Virus record (IMG/VR): IMGVR_UViG_3300046791_000258
Span: 1 to 64,000 of that record
DNA length: 64,000 nucleotides
Reading direction: 5' to 3' (one strand)
Source: a virus
Shown here: positions 56,936 to 63,707 of the stretch, in pieces
Layout of the letters: every line of letters begins with the position of its first letter
How positions within the stretch are numbered: the stretch's first letter is position 1
Translations under genes and position numbers: made by a program
Notes under the pieces: model-generated
Database searches by the model: none
Seen by the model: the letters and a program-made list of their open reading frames with translations, nothing else
Told to the model about the DNA's origin: nothing

Positions 56936-57144
56936 TGCCGGGCGCCGGCTGGCCAGTGCCGCGGTTCGGCTATGGCGATCGGGTGATCATCCGGCCGCTC
57001 GACAACAACGTCCAGGCGCGGGTCGTCGACCTGCACTTCCTGGGCATGATCGGCACCATCGAGTATGACGTGCGCTACTTCCTCGACGGCAAGGAGCACA
57101 AGATCCGGGTGTTCGAGGACGAGCTCAGGGAGGATCCGGGATGA
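56935..57144 (+). CDS. Hypothetical beta-barrel-like protein (69 aa)
   Basis: FGYGDRVIIRPLDNNVQARV, then GTIEYDVRYFLDGKEHKIRV and FEDEL form the strand order of a small SH3/Tudor-like barrel. Such folds bind peptides or nucleic acid. Not assigned to a family. Confidence 0.55.
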   Translation: MPGAGWPVPRFGYGDRVIIRPLDNNVQARVVDLHFLGMIGTIEYDVRYFLDGKEHKIRVFEDELREDPG

Positions 57145-57410
57145 ACCGCAGGGTGAGCCGCCGCGGCTTCCTGGCCGGGCTGGTGGCGGCGCCTACCATC
57201 ATCGGCATCGATCGTCGGATGAAGTTCTTCACGCCGCTGCGGCTGGTCTTGCCGCCGCACTTTGCGGTGATCAACCCGGGCCTGCTGATCGTGCCGCCCG
57301 AGCTGCAGGCCCAAGCGCAGCGGATGCTCGACTCGGCTCGGTTCCGCGAGCTGATCGAGCCCGGCTTGCGCGAGGTGTTTGCTTCCGCTTATGACCAGGA
57401 GGTCGCATGA
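57141..57410 (+). CDS. Tat-signal-like exported protein (89 aa)
   Basis: The N-terminus NRRVSRRGFLAGLVAAPTII has a twin-arginine motif (SRRGFLAG) followed by a moderately hydrophobic stretch, as in Tat substrates. The mature part is short with no recognised domain. If exported by Tat it would be folded in the cytoplasm first. Unusual for a phage accessory gene. Confidence 0.5.
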   Translation: MNRRVSRRGFLAGLVAAPTIIGIDRRMKFFTPLRLVLPPHFAVINPGLLIVPPELQAQAQRMLDSARFRELIEPGLREVFASAYDQEVA

Positions 57411-57877
57411 CCATCGAGCAGCTCGAAGCCCGCGTCACCGCGTTGGAGAACCACCTCCAGGAGGTCATCACGCGCGGCGCCGAGTTCAGGGCAGGCACCA
57501 ACCGGGCGGCGATGCAGGTCGCCCAGGAGCTCCAGATGACCCACCAGCGCTGGGAGGGCCAGAAGGTGCGGATCGACCGGATCCTGGGGACGTGCGACGA
57601 CCTGTTGAAGCGGTTCGAGGCGTGGAAGACGGTCGGCAACGAGATGGGCCGCGACGTTGTCGCTCTGCAGAAGGTCGTGAACACCCACACCACGATGTTC
57701 GACTCGATCATCGAACGCCAGGATCTGCAGTCCAAGATGCTCGGCAATCTGGTGACGATGGCTGATGACATGCGCGCCTTCATGCGCGAGGTTCAGTCGA
57801 TCCTCGGCACCTCGAAGCCCGAGCCGACGAGCAGCCATCCTGGGGATGAAGGGACGGCGACCAACGTAAGAGACTAG
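57407..57877 (+). CDS. Coiled-coil protein (156 aa)
   Basis: Starts MTIEQLEARVTALENHLQEV, with heptad-like helices through about residue 130, then a Ser/Pro-rich tail. Likely an elongated oligomer. Not a named family. Confidence 0.55.
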   Translation: MTIEQLEARVTALENHLQEVITRGAEFRAGTNRAAMQVAQELQMTHQRWEGQKVRIDRILGTCDDLLKRFEAWKTVGNEMGRDVVALQKVVNTHTTMFDSIIERQDLQSKMLGNLVTMADDMRAFMREVQSILGTSKPEPTSSHPGDEGTATNVRD

Positions 57878-57895
57878 CAGGAGGAGACCGTCACC

Positions 57896-58177
57896 ATGAT
57901 TGGATGCCTCGTTCTCGCGTTCGCGCTATGTCAGGCGGGTTACGCCGGCGGCGGCTACGTTCAGCCGGCCTACTACCCGCAACAGCCCCAGGTGGTCTAT
58001 GCCCAGCCGGCTCCGGTCTACTACGTCGCGCAGCCGGTCTACTACGCCCAGCCGATCGCCCAGCCCTACTACGGTGGCGGCTATGGATACGGTGGCGGGC
58101 CGTCGATCAGTCTCAATTTCGGCGGCCAAGGCTACCGCGGCGGCTACTACAACGCCGGCCACCGGCGCTGCTGCTAA
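57896..58177 (+). CDS. Exported Tyr/Pro/Gln-rich protein (93 aa)
   Basis: Behind AGGAGGAG. Signal-like start (IGCLVLAFALCQAGYAGG), then low-complexity YYPQQPQVVYAQPAPVYYV-type repeats and a Gly/Tyr-rich end with CC. Resembles small secreted or surface-associated proteins of alphaproteobacteria; perhaps host-derived. Confidence 0.5.
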   Translation: MIGCLVLAFALCQAGYAGGGYVQPAYYPQQPQVVYAQPAPVYYVAQPVYYAQPIAQPYYGGGYGYGGGPSISLNFGGQGYRGGYYNAGHRRCC

Positions 58178-58340
58178 AGCGAAGCTGGCCTGCGATCTGT
58201 GCGGCCGGCTGCGCCCGATCGCCAAGCGTCTCGGCGCCTATCGTTGGTGCAAGCGCTGCCATGCGCTCCTGGAGAAGGCGCGTATGATGGTCCGCGATGA
58301 CAACGAACGAGCTCGATCTCGCGGGCGCCAGCACCGGTGA
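58083..58340 (+). CDS. Possible overlapping zinc-ribbon ORF (85 aa)
   Basis: In the frame between the exported protein and the terminase, CDLCGRLRPIAKRLGAYRW then CKRCHALLEKARM form a clear two-knuckle zinc ribbon (about 58187-58270). No other frame explains it. The only ATG in frame is 58083, inside the upstream gene, with a poor ribosome site, and the end overlaps the terminase by 44 bases. The true start is uncertain. Confidence 0.35.
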   Translation: MDTVAGRRSVSISAAKATAAATTTPATGAAAKAKLACDLCGRLRPIAKRLGAYRWCKRCHALLEKARMMVRDDNERARSRGRQHR

Positions 58341-59997
58341 CCTAGCCTTCCTCGATGCCGAGCGCGCCTGGACGTCGGGCGGCTGGCCTCGCCAGGGTCG
58401 CAACCACCAACGCATCCCGCTCGACCGCTGGCTCGACGACCAGCTGACCGCGGTCCAGGATCCCAAGGACGATCAGGCCTGGATCGAGCGCGAGCTCGGC
58501 GGCAAGAACTCGACCGGCGTCTGCCTGATCATGAGCGGCCGCGGTTGGGGCAAGACCAAGACCGGCAGCCAGTGGGTGCGCCGTCAGGCCGGCATGTATC
58601 CCGGCTCGATCACCCACATCGTCGCGCCTACCTACAGCGATCTCAGAGGCGTGGTGTTCGAGGGGCCGAGCGGCCTGCGCGCCACCATCCCGGCGCCCTG
58701 CGTGCGCTCGATGACCTACTCGCCCTATCCAGAAATGGTTCTCTGGAACGGCAGCGTGATCCGGGGCTTCTCCTCCGAGGTGCCCGATCGGCTGCGCGGT
58801 CCCCAGGCGACCTTCGTGTGGGGCGACGAGGTGAGCTCCTGGTATCGCCCAGGCGACTGCATTGCCAATATCGATTTCTCCACGCGCGTTGCCTACCGCA
58901 AGTCCGACGGCACCGTGGTGCAGCCGCAGAAGCTCTACACCACGACGCCCAAGCCTCTGCAGTGGCTGACCACGCTGATCAAGAAGGGACTGCGGCTGGT
59001 GCGTGGCAGCACCTACGAGAACCGCCGCAATCTGGCCGAGGACTTCTTCAACGAGGTCGCCCAGTACGAGGGCACCCAGATCGGCCGCCAGGAGCTGCAC
59101 GGCGAGCTGATCGACATCACCGAGTCGGCGATCATCAAGAAGAGTTGGCTTCGGATGTGGAAGGCCGACGATAAGCTGCCGTGGTTCGAATACATCATGG
59201 TCTCGATGGACACCGCGTTCACCGAGAAGACCTACGACAAGAAGACGTTTGCCTCGGATCCCACCGCGTGCAGCGTGTGGGGCGTGTTCAAGTGGGAGAA
59301 GAAGTGGAACCTCCTGCTACTCGAATGCTGGGAGGAGTGGCTCGGTTTCCCCGAGCTCGTCAAGCGCGCCAAGAAGGAGATGACGGCGATCTACGGCCAC
59401 CGCGAGGAGGCGATGTTCCAGCCGCTGATCCCCGACAAGCGCCAGCACTTCCTGCACCACCAGCAGAAGAAGCCTGACCTGCTTGTCATCGAAGAGAAAG
59501 GATCGGGCATTAGCCTGCGCCAAGTGCTTAGCAACGAGGGACAGGACAGCTATCCGTACAATCCCGGCAAGGCCGACAAGATCGCCCGGGTCCACGCCGT
59601 GTCGCATTTGCCACACGCCGGGCGGATCTGGATCCCCGAGGGTCGACGGCGTAACAAGGAGACGAATAAGATCCGCGGCACCGGGCAGTTCGCCGAGTGG
59701 ACCGACATGCTGGTCGAGCAGCTCTGCACCTACTCGGGGCCCGGCACGACGGCCCACGACGACCATGTCGATACCTGCTCCCAGGCGTGGCGCGTGTTCG
59801 CCGATCAGTTCGTGTCGAGTGGCGTCAACGCTAAATTGCCCGAGGACAACCAGCCCACCCCACAGACCGAGCCCCCCGACGATCCGCGGATGCTGGTCGA
59901 GGATCAGCGCCACGATTACCTGTACCGGCCCGACGACAGTCCCCTGGAGCCGGTGCTGCCGCACGCCCCCAGCGAGCGCGGGGCATATGACGGTTAA
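58297..59997 (+). CDS. Terminase large subunit (packaging ATPase/nuclease)
   Basis: 566 residues. ATPase: LIMSGRGWGKTKTGSQW (Walker A, about 77), SVIRGFSSEVPDRLRGPQ, FVWGDEVSSW (Walker B, about 173), and the coupling motif LYTTTPKP (about 212). Nuclease: VSMDTAFTEK (about 301), LVIEEKGSG (about 397) and AHDDHVDTCSQAW (about 486), the RNase H-like acidic residues. A complete Terminase_6-type motor. The small subunit candidate is at 51776, so packaging genes are split from each other and from the portal. Confidence 0.92.
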   Translation: MTTNELDLAGASTGDLAFLDAERAWTSGGWPRQGRNHQRIPLDRWLDDQLTAVQDPKDDQAWIERELGGKNSTGVCLIMSGRGWGKTKTGSQWVRRQAGMYPGSITHIVAPTYSDLRGVVFEGPSGLRATIPAPCVRSMTYSPYPEMVLWNGSVIRGFSSEVPDRLRGPQATFVWGDEVSSWYRPGDCIANIDFSTRVAYRKSDGTVVQPQKLYTTTPKPLQWLTTLIKKGLRLVRGSTYENRRNLAEDFFNEVAQYEGTQIGRQELHGELIDITESAIIKKSWLRMWKADDKLPWFEYIMVSMDTAFTEKTYDKKTFASDPTACSVWGVFKWEKKWNLLLLECWEEWLGFPELVKRAKKEMTAIYGHREEAMFQPLIPDKRQHFLHHQQKKPDLLVIEEKGSGISLRQVLSNEGQDSYPYNPGKADKIARVHAVSHLPHAGRIWIPEGRRRNKETNKIRGTGQFAEWTDMLVEQLCTYSGPGTTAHDDHVDTCSQAWRVFADQFVSSGVNAKLPEDNQPTPQTEPPDDPRMLVEDQRHDYLYRPDDSPLEPVLPHAPSERGAYDG

Positions 59998-60010
59998 AAG
60001 CGGGTTCCCC

Positions 60011-60051
60011 CTAAAATAGTTCTTGCGGCCTTTTTGTGATCGTGCTTTCTT
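60011..60051 (+). promoter_or_regulatory. Promoter-like element G, without dyad
   Basis: CTAAAATAGT (60011-60020), two bases, TTGCGG (60023-60028), 17 bases, TTTCTT. The upstream element and its spacing to the -35 match copy A exactly, but the GTTCA arm is missing. Lies in the gap after the terminase, before two exported proteins. Confidence 0.4.
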
Positions 60052-60110
60052 CCCGACCGCGGGTGTGGGGAGGCAGCCAGTTGTTGGCCAAGGCTCCACG
60101 GCGCATTGAC

Positions 60111-60124
60111 CAACTAGCTAGTTG
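60111..60124. repeat. Perfect 14-bp palindrome CAACTAGCTAGTTG
   Basis: Located 12 bases before the ATG at 60136 and overlapping the likely ribosome-binding region (GAAAGG follows). Candidate operator or RNA hairpin for the exported protein gene. Confidence 0.45.
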
Positions 60125-60135
60125 AAAGGTACTCC

Positions 60136-60546
60136 ATGAAGAAGATCACTGCCGCGCTGCTCGCCAGCGCGTTTGCCTTCATCGCCGTTCCGGCGATGGC
60201 GGCTTCTCTGACGTTCGGCGTTGGCGGTACCACCGCCGGGTCGGGCAGCGTCGGCGGATCGACCTCCACCAGCAATGGCGGAACGGCGATCATCGGCGTG
60301 ACGGCCGGCACCACGAGCGGCGCCAGCCACAACGACAGCAACGGCGCTGCTTCGCAGCAGACCACGCCGGGCGGCACCGTCGGTCAGACGGCCAGCCAGA
60401 CGACCTCCGGGTCGACCGCCAACAACGCCTCGTTCAGCCTCGGCCTCGCGGCCAACGGCAGCGGCTCCACGGCTGGTGCGAACGGCGCCGGCGGCGGCAC
60501 CGCGGCGGGCAATTTCTTCACGATCGTGCTCAGCCCGCTGCCCTAA
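60136..60546 (+). CDS. Exported Gly/Ser/Thr/Asn-rich protein (136 aa)
   Basis: Classical signal peptide KKITAALLASAFAFIAVPAMAA, cut after AMA (about 22). The mature protein is low-complexity (Gly, Ser, Thr, Ala, Asn), ending GNFFTIVLSPLP, with no Cys. No family known to me. Has its own upstream control elements and a terminator block behind it, so it is an independent, perhaps strongly expressed unit. Confidence 0.6.
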   Translation: MKKITAALLASAFAFIAVPAMAASLTFGVGGTTAGSGSVGGSTSTSNGGTAIIGVTAGTTSGASHNDSNGAASQQTTPGGTVGQTASQTTSGSTANNASFSLGLAANGSGSTAGANGAGGGTAAGNFFTIVLSPLP

Positions 60547-60564
60547 GCAGCGACCACTGCTTTG

Positions 60565-60641
60565 CGCCTGGACGTAATGCCCCAGGCGTGAGGTTCCCCT
60601 TTCCGAGGGGAAGGCCCCCGGTACCCCACGTTCCGGGGGCC
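60565..60641 (+). terminator. Three consecutive hairpins
   Basis: CGCCTGG/CCAGGCG (60565-60588), TTCCCCT/AGGGGAA (60594-60612) and GGCCCCCGG/CCGGGGGCC (60613-60641), the last followed by CTCTGGTTTT. A strong stop between two exported-protein genes. Confidence 0.7.
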
Positions 60642-60694
60642 ACCCTCTGGTTTTCAATATCGTGGGTAAACATTCGAGAGGTTCGAGACAGACT

Positions 60695-61399
60695 ATGAAC
60701 TACCGCAAGACTATCGCTGGCATCCTGTTCAGCGCTTCCTTCATCGCCCTCATGGCGGCCAACGAAGGCAAGGCCCAGACCGCCAACGCCGGCGCCAATG
60801 CCGGTGCAAGCTCCAGTGCCGGCTCGTCGTCCAACTCCGGTTCGGGCGCCGCTGCCGTGATCAACCAGAACACCACCAACACCGTGCCGGCCAACACGAC
60901 GTCGACCAACACGACCAACGTCAACGAGCGCTTCTCGGGCGGCACCAACAGCACCGTCACCAACCAGGGCTACACCAGCTCCGACGTGACCGTGCGCTCG
61001 GCGCCGCAGGTCTACGCGCCGCCGGTCAGCGGCGGCAATCCGTGCACGCTCGCGGTTTCCGCCGGCGTCTCGGTGATCGGCTGGGGTGCAGCCGGCGGCG
61101 GCACCTTCGTCGACGAGGATTGCGCGCGTCGGCAGAAGATCGCGATGATCCACAACAGCGGACAGGCTGGCATCGCGTTCGAGCTGATGTGCAACGACCG
61201 CGAGACCTACAATGCGGCCAAGTCGGCGGGTGGCAAGCAGTGCGCCTTCCGGCCCGACTTCGAGCCCAAGGGTGCAGCGGCACCGGCGCCCCAGGTCTAC
61301 GCCCCGACCCCGGTGGTGATGCCCGCGCCGATGGTGCAGGCTCAGCCCAAGGTCTATCCGCGCTGCACCGCGCAGATCCGCGACAACTGCCAGAGCTAG
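60695..61399 (+). CDS. Exported Asn/Thr/Ser-rich protein with Cys-containing domain (234 aa)
   Basis: Start ATG 60695; signal peptide NYRKTIAGILFSASFIALMA with a likely cut near KAQ (about 29). Residues about 30-110 are low-complexity with NTTNTVPANTTSTNTT. About 110-185 form a compact part with four Cys (NPCTLAVSAGVSVIGWG, DEDCARRQK, MCNDRE, KQCAFRP). A Pro/Val-rich linker and CTAQIRDNC close it. Periplasmic or secreted; family unknown. Confidence 0.6.
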   Translation: MNYRKTIAGILFSASFIALMAANEGKAQTANAGANAGASSSAGSSSNSGSGAAAVINQNTTNTVPANTTSTNTTNVNERFSGGTNSTVTNQGYTSSDVTVRSAPQVYAPPVSGGNPCTLAVSAGVSVIGWGAAGGGTFVDEDCARRQKIAMIHNSGQAGIAFELMCNDRETYNAAKSAGGKQCAFRPDFEPKGAAAPAPQVYAPTPVVMPAPMVQAQPKVYPRCTAQIRDNCQS

Positions 61400-61410
61400 G
61401 CTTAACCCGA

Positions 61411-61438
61411 GACCCCGCCCCACGCCTGGGGCGGGGCT
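61411..61438 (+). terminator. Hairpin terminator
   Basis: CCCCGCCCCA (61413-61422), loop CGCC, TGGGGCGGGG (61427-61436), flanked by GAGA and CTCTC that extend the stem imperfectly. Follows the exported protein gene by 12 bases. Confidence 0.7.
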
Positions 61439-61457
61439 CTCACCAGGAGGACTAGCT

Positions 61458-61640
61458 ATGAATTGCATCGCCGGCGCGATCATGTACTGCGCCACCGCTC
61501 TCTACGTCCAAGGCCCGATCGGCCACGCCCCGAGCGTCACCACCGCGGCCTGGAGCTACGCCGCGGCCTACAGCGTGCCGCTCCTGGCGCCTCGTCCGAT
61601 GGGCTTCCCAGGCGAGTTTCCGATCTTGCGCCGCAGCTAA
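61458..61640 (+). CDS. Small hypothetical protein (60 aa)
   Basis: Behind CAGGAGGACTAGCT. Two Cys near the N-terminus (NCIAGAIMYCATALYV), moderately hydrophobic, Pro-rich end. Flanked by terminators on both sides, so transcribed alone or by read-through. Not recognised. Confidence 0.5.
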   Translation: MNCIAGAIMYCATALYVQGPIGHAPSVTTAAWSYAAAYSVPLLAPRPMGFPGEFPILRRS

Positions 61641-61730
61641 CGACCGTCCAACGCCATAGGGGGCTGACCGGGGTGCCGTCATACTCCCCCCGGAGTGCAC
61701 ACACCGGGCAGTCGGCGTTGGGTCATCGTG

Positions 61731-61768
61731 CGGGGAGGGAACACAGGTGTCCCTCCCCGTATTTTATT
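61731..61768 (+). terminator. Intrinsic terminator with T-rich tail
   Basis: CGGGGAGGGA-ACAC pairs with GTGT-CCCTCCCCG (61731-61759, one bulged A), followed by TATTTTATT. The clearest intrinsic terminator in the window; it separates the exported-protein genes from the lysis-side genes. The rest of the gap (61641-61782) shows nothing else. Confidence 0.8.
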
Positions 61769-61782
61769 GTAGGGTTCCCGCC

Positions 61783-62370
61783 ATGACAGATGCCCCCGAG
61801 CCGACCCTCGCCCATGTCGCCAAGATCCTGGAGACCGACAAGCCGTACACTCTCTACGAGCGGCTGTTCATGCGGGCCTACGAGATCGAGCTCACCCAGA
61901 TCGAGGACGATGCCGGCAAGCTGGTCGACGGCAAGAGCCGGGTGGTGCCCAAGGACTCCGATCTCGTCCAGGCCTACCAGCTGCTGATCGCCCAGCGCCA
62001 CGTGCTGCTGCTGTGCGCGCGCCAGTTCCGCCGCTATGGCGACGACGAGCAGCGCCAGCTCGACAACAGCCACCTGTCGATGGTCGAGAGCCAGGGGCTG
62101 AAGGCCCGGATCGAGCGCAACCACGGCATCGCCGGCATCATCGAGGGGCTGATCAGCACCAGCCCGGCGGTGCCACCCGACGATTGGCGGCTGATCAAGA
62201 CGGCGCCCCAGGACGGCCGGCCGATTCGCCTGCTCGGCAAGCGTGAAGACGGCACGACCTACATCGAGACCGGCCGGTGGGCGAACATCGCCTGGAGCGT
62301 CGAGCAGCAGCGCGGTCATCAGGCGCCGACCCACTGGATGGAGATCGAGCGCCTGCCCGAGGGGTACTGA
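61783..62370 (+). CDS. Hypothetical protein with DUF551-like C-terminus (195 aa)
   Basis: Start ATG 61783. Helical N-terminal 130 residues (RLFMRAYEIELTQIEDDAGK). About 150-195 read DWRLIKTAPQDGRPIRLLGK ending PTHWMEIERLP, the W-x-TAP-DG ... HWM pattern of DUF551-type domains. Function unknown. Overlaps the next gene by TGATG. Confidence 0.6.
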   Translation: MTDAPEPTLAHVAKILETDKPYTLYERLFMRAYEIELTQIEDDAGKLVDGKSRVVPKDSDLVQAYQLLIAQRHVLLLCARQFRRYGDDEQRQLDNSHLSMVESQGLKARIERNHGIAGIIEGLISTSPAVPPDDWRLIKTAPQDGRPIRLLGKREDGTTYIETGRWANIAWSVEQQRGHQAPTHWMEIERLPEGY

Positions 62371-62813
62371 TGAATTTCGAGTATCACTTTCCAGGGGCCG
62401 TGAAGTGGGAAACCTTCATTACCAGGACAGAGGTCGGTCGCGCGTTGCATTACTGCGAGGTGCCGCTCACTAAGACCGGGCGAAAGTCGCCGCTCAAGCA
62501 GCGAGCAATTAGGATCTGTTTGTATTTGAACCTGGAGACCCGCAAACAGGTCGAAGATTATCCGTTGCACGAGTTCCTGCTGCAGCCCGATGCCGGTCCG
62601 GCTACGCTGCGCTTCCTCTATCAGATGTTGAATCTTCCGGTGCCGTTGTTCCTGCTCGACCGGAAATCTCGGATACCGCCCGACATGGAGCGCAAGGTCC
62701 GCGCGTTCATGAAGGAAACCGGCTACGGCTGGATCCAGTTGCGTTCGCTGGTCGGCCATGTGCTGGCGCGCCTCGATCCTGATCGAGATCCTGAAGAGGA
62801 GGATAAGAATTGA
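62370..62813 (+). CDS. Hypothetical protein (147 aa)
   Basis: Start ATG 62370. Aromatic N-terminus (NFEYHFPGAVKWETF), helical middle and an acidic end (DPDRDPEEEDKN). Local GC is a little lower than its neighbours. Not recognised. Confidence 0.55.
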   Translation: MNFEYHFPGAVKWETFITRTEVGRALHYCEVPLTKTGRKSPLKQRAIRICLYLNLETRKQVEDYPLHEFLLQPDAGPATLRFLYQMLNLPVPLFLLDRKSRIPPDMERKVRAFMKETGYGWIQLRSLVGHVLARLDPDRDPEEEDKN

Positions 62814-62947
62814 GCCTCGATCGACAGAAGGCTTTTGCGCTCGCCCATCCGGTGTTCGATCCGCAGAAGCAGATCCTGACCGGCCACGGCTGGCCGATCG
62901 ATCGTCACACCAGCGGCGTGCTGACCGTCAACATCGGCATGGAATGA
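62810..62947 (+). CDS. 5' part of a UGA-interrupted gene (45 aa)
   Basis: TTG start behind AGAGGAGGATAAGAA, a strong ribosome site. It runs SLDRQKAFALAHPVF through HTSGVLTVNIGME and then meets TGA at 62945. The same frame continues without another stop to 63206. Either translation ends here, or the UGA is read through, or the gene is broken. Confidence 0.55.
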   Translation: MSLDRQKAFALAHPVFDPQKQILTGHGWPIDRHTSGVLTVNIGME

Positions 62948-63004
62948 AGCGTCTACGCCCAGGGGCGGCCGCTGTGGCATCTGTCACTGTCGCCGCAGCC
63001 CCGG

Positions 63005-63208
63005 GTGCCGGTGTCCCGTTGGGACCGCGCTACACGCCGCCGCATCGAAGCGATCAGGGACAGCATCATGAGCCGCCTGGGGACCAACGAAGCACTGATC
63101 GAGGAGCGAGGCGACGTGCTGCCTCACTGGCGAAAGCCGCTGACCTTGGCCGAGGTCAACCAGATGGCGCAGACCCCCGAGGTCCGCGCGCGCCCTGGGC
63201 GCCCGTGA
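63005..63208 (+). CDS. 3' part of the UGA-interrupted gene (67 aa from GTG 63005)
   Basis: In the same frame as 62810-62947. Codons just after the UGA read SVYAQGRPLWHLSLSPQPRV, which joins naturally to VLTVNIGME and is not explained by any start between. From GTG 63005 or ATG 63068 a shorter product could be made, with RATRRRIEAIRDSIMSRLG and LPHWRKPLTLAEVNQM. No strong ribosome site precedes either start. Confidence 0.4.
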   Translation: MPVSRWDRATRRRIEAIRDSIMSRLGTNEALIEERGDVLPHWRKPLTLAEVNQMAQTPEVRARPGRP

Positions 63209-63375
63209 TGCGTGACATGGTCGCCCTGGTGCTGCTGGTGATCGGCGCCTCGCTGCTGTTCTTCGGCGTCATGTTGGCGCTCGAAGGGTCGGAGATGTGG
63301 CCGATCTCGGGTATCGTGTCGTTCATCGGCGGCCTGGGCATCGGTTTCGGAAGTTGGACGTTGCTGACGAGGTAG
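63208..63375 (+). CDS. Two-helix membrane protein, holin candidate (55 aa)
   Basis: ATG 63208. Hydrophobic segments at about 4-24 (MVALVLLVIGASLLFFGVML) and 31-50 (WPISGIVSFIGGLGIGFG), with a short acidic turn. Small size, two helices and the M15 endolysin 255 bases downstream make it the best holin candidate in the window. Confidence 0.5.
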   Translation: MRDMVALVLLVIGASLLFFGVMLALEGSEMWPISGIVSFIGGLGIGFGSWTLLTR

Positions 63376-63377
63376 CA

Positions 63378-63707
63378 ATGAGCAAGCAACAGTATGTCGA
63401 GGACTGCGTCGGCTGCCGGCCGGTCGCGGTCGACCTGCAGACCGGCCAGCCGTGCGGCGAGGATCATCCGCTGTCGCGCGCGCTCGCCCGGGTGTGGGGG
63501 CAGATGGGACCGCTGCACAAGGCGGCGTTCCACCGCGTGACCTGCCTGAGCAGCCGCAACCCGCTCGACCTCGCCCTGGCCAAAGAGTACATCACCAGGG
63601 TCAAGGCGGCGGCGCTTAAGGAACAAGGCAATGGGAACCTACCTGACCCACCACTTCAGCCTGGAGGAGATGACGGCAAGCCAGACGGCAAGCCGGTGCT
63701 CCATTGA
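63378..63707 (+). CDS. Hypothetical protein (109 aa)
   Basis: ATG 63378. CVGCRP near residue 10 and a helical core (LSRALARVWGQMGPLHKAAF, NPLDLALAKEYITRVKAAA), Pro/Gly-rich tail. Its end overlaps the endolysin gene by 77 bases in another frame. May be a lysis regulator by position only. Confidence 0.5.
   Translation: MSKQQYVEDCVGCRPVAVDLQTGQPCGEDHPLSRALARVWGQMGPLHKAAFHRVTCLSSRNPLDLALAKEYITRVKAAALKEQGNGNLPDPPLQPGGDDGKPDGKPVLH

Noticed and set aside
62758-63375. 205-codon frame across the UGA-interrupted gene
   Set aside because: Its middle is a frame-shifted shadow; only the last 55 codons (63208 on) are a real membrane protein with their own coupled ATG.
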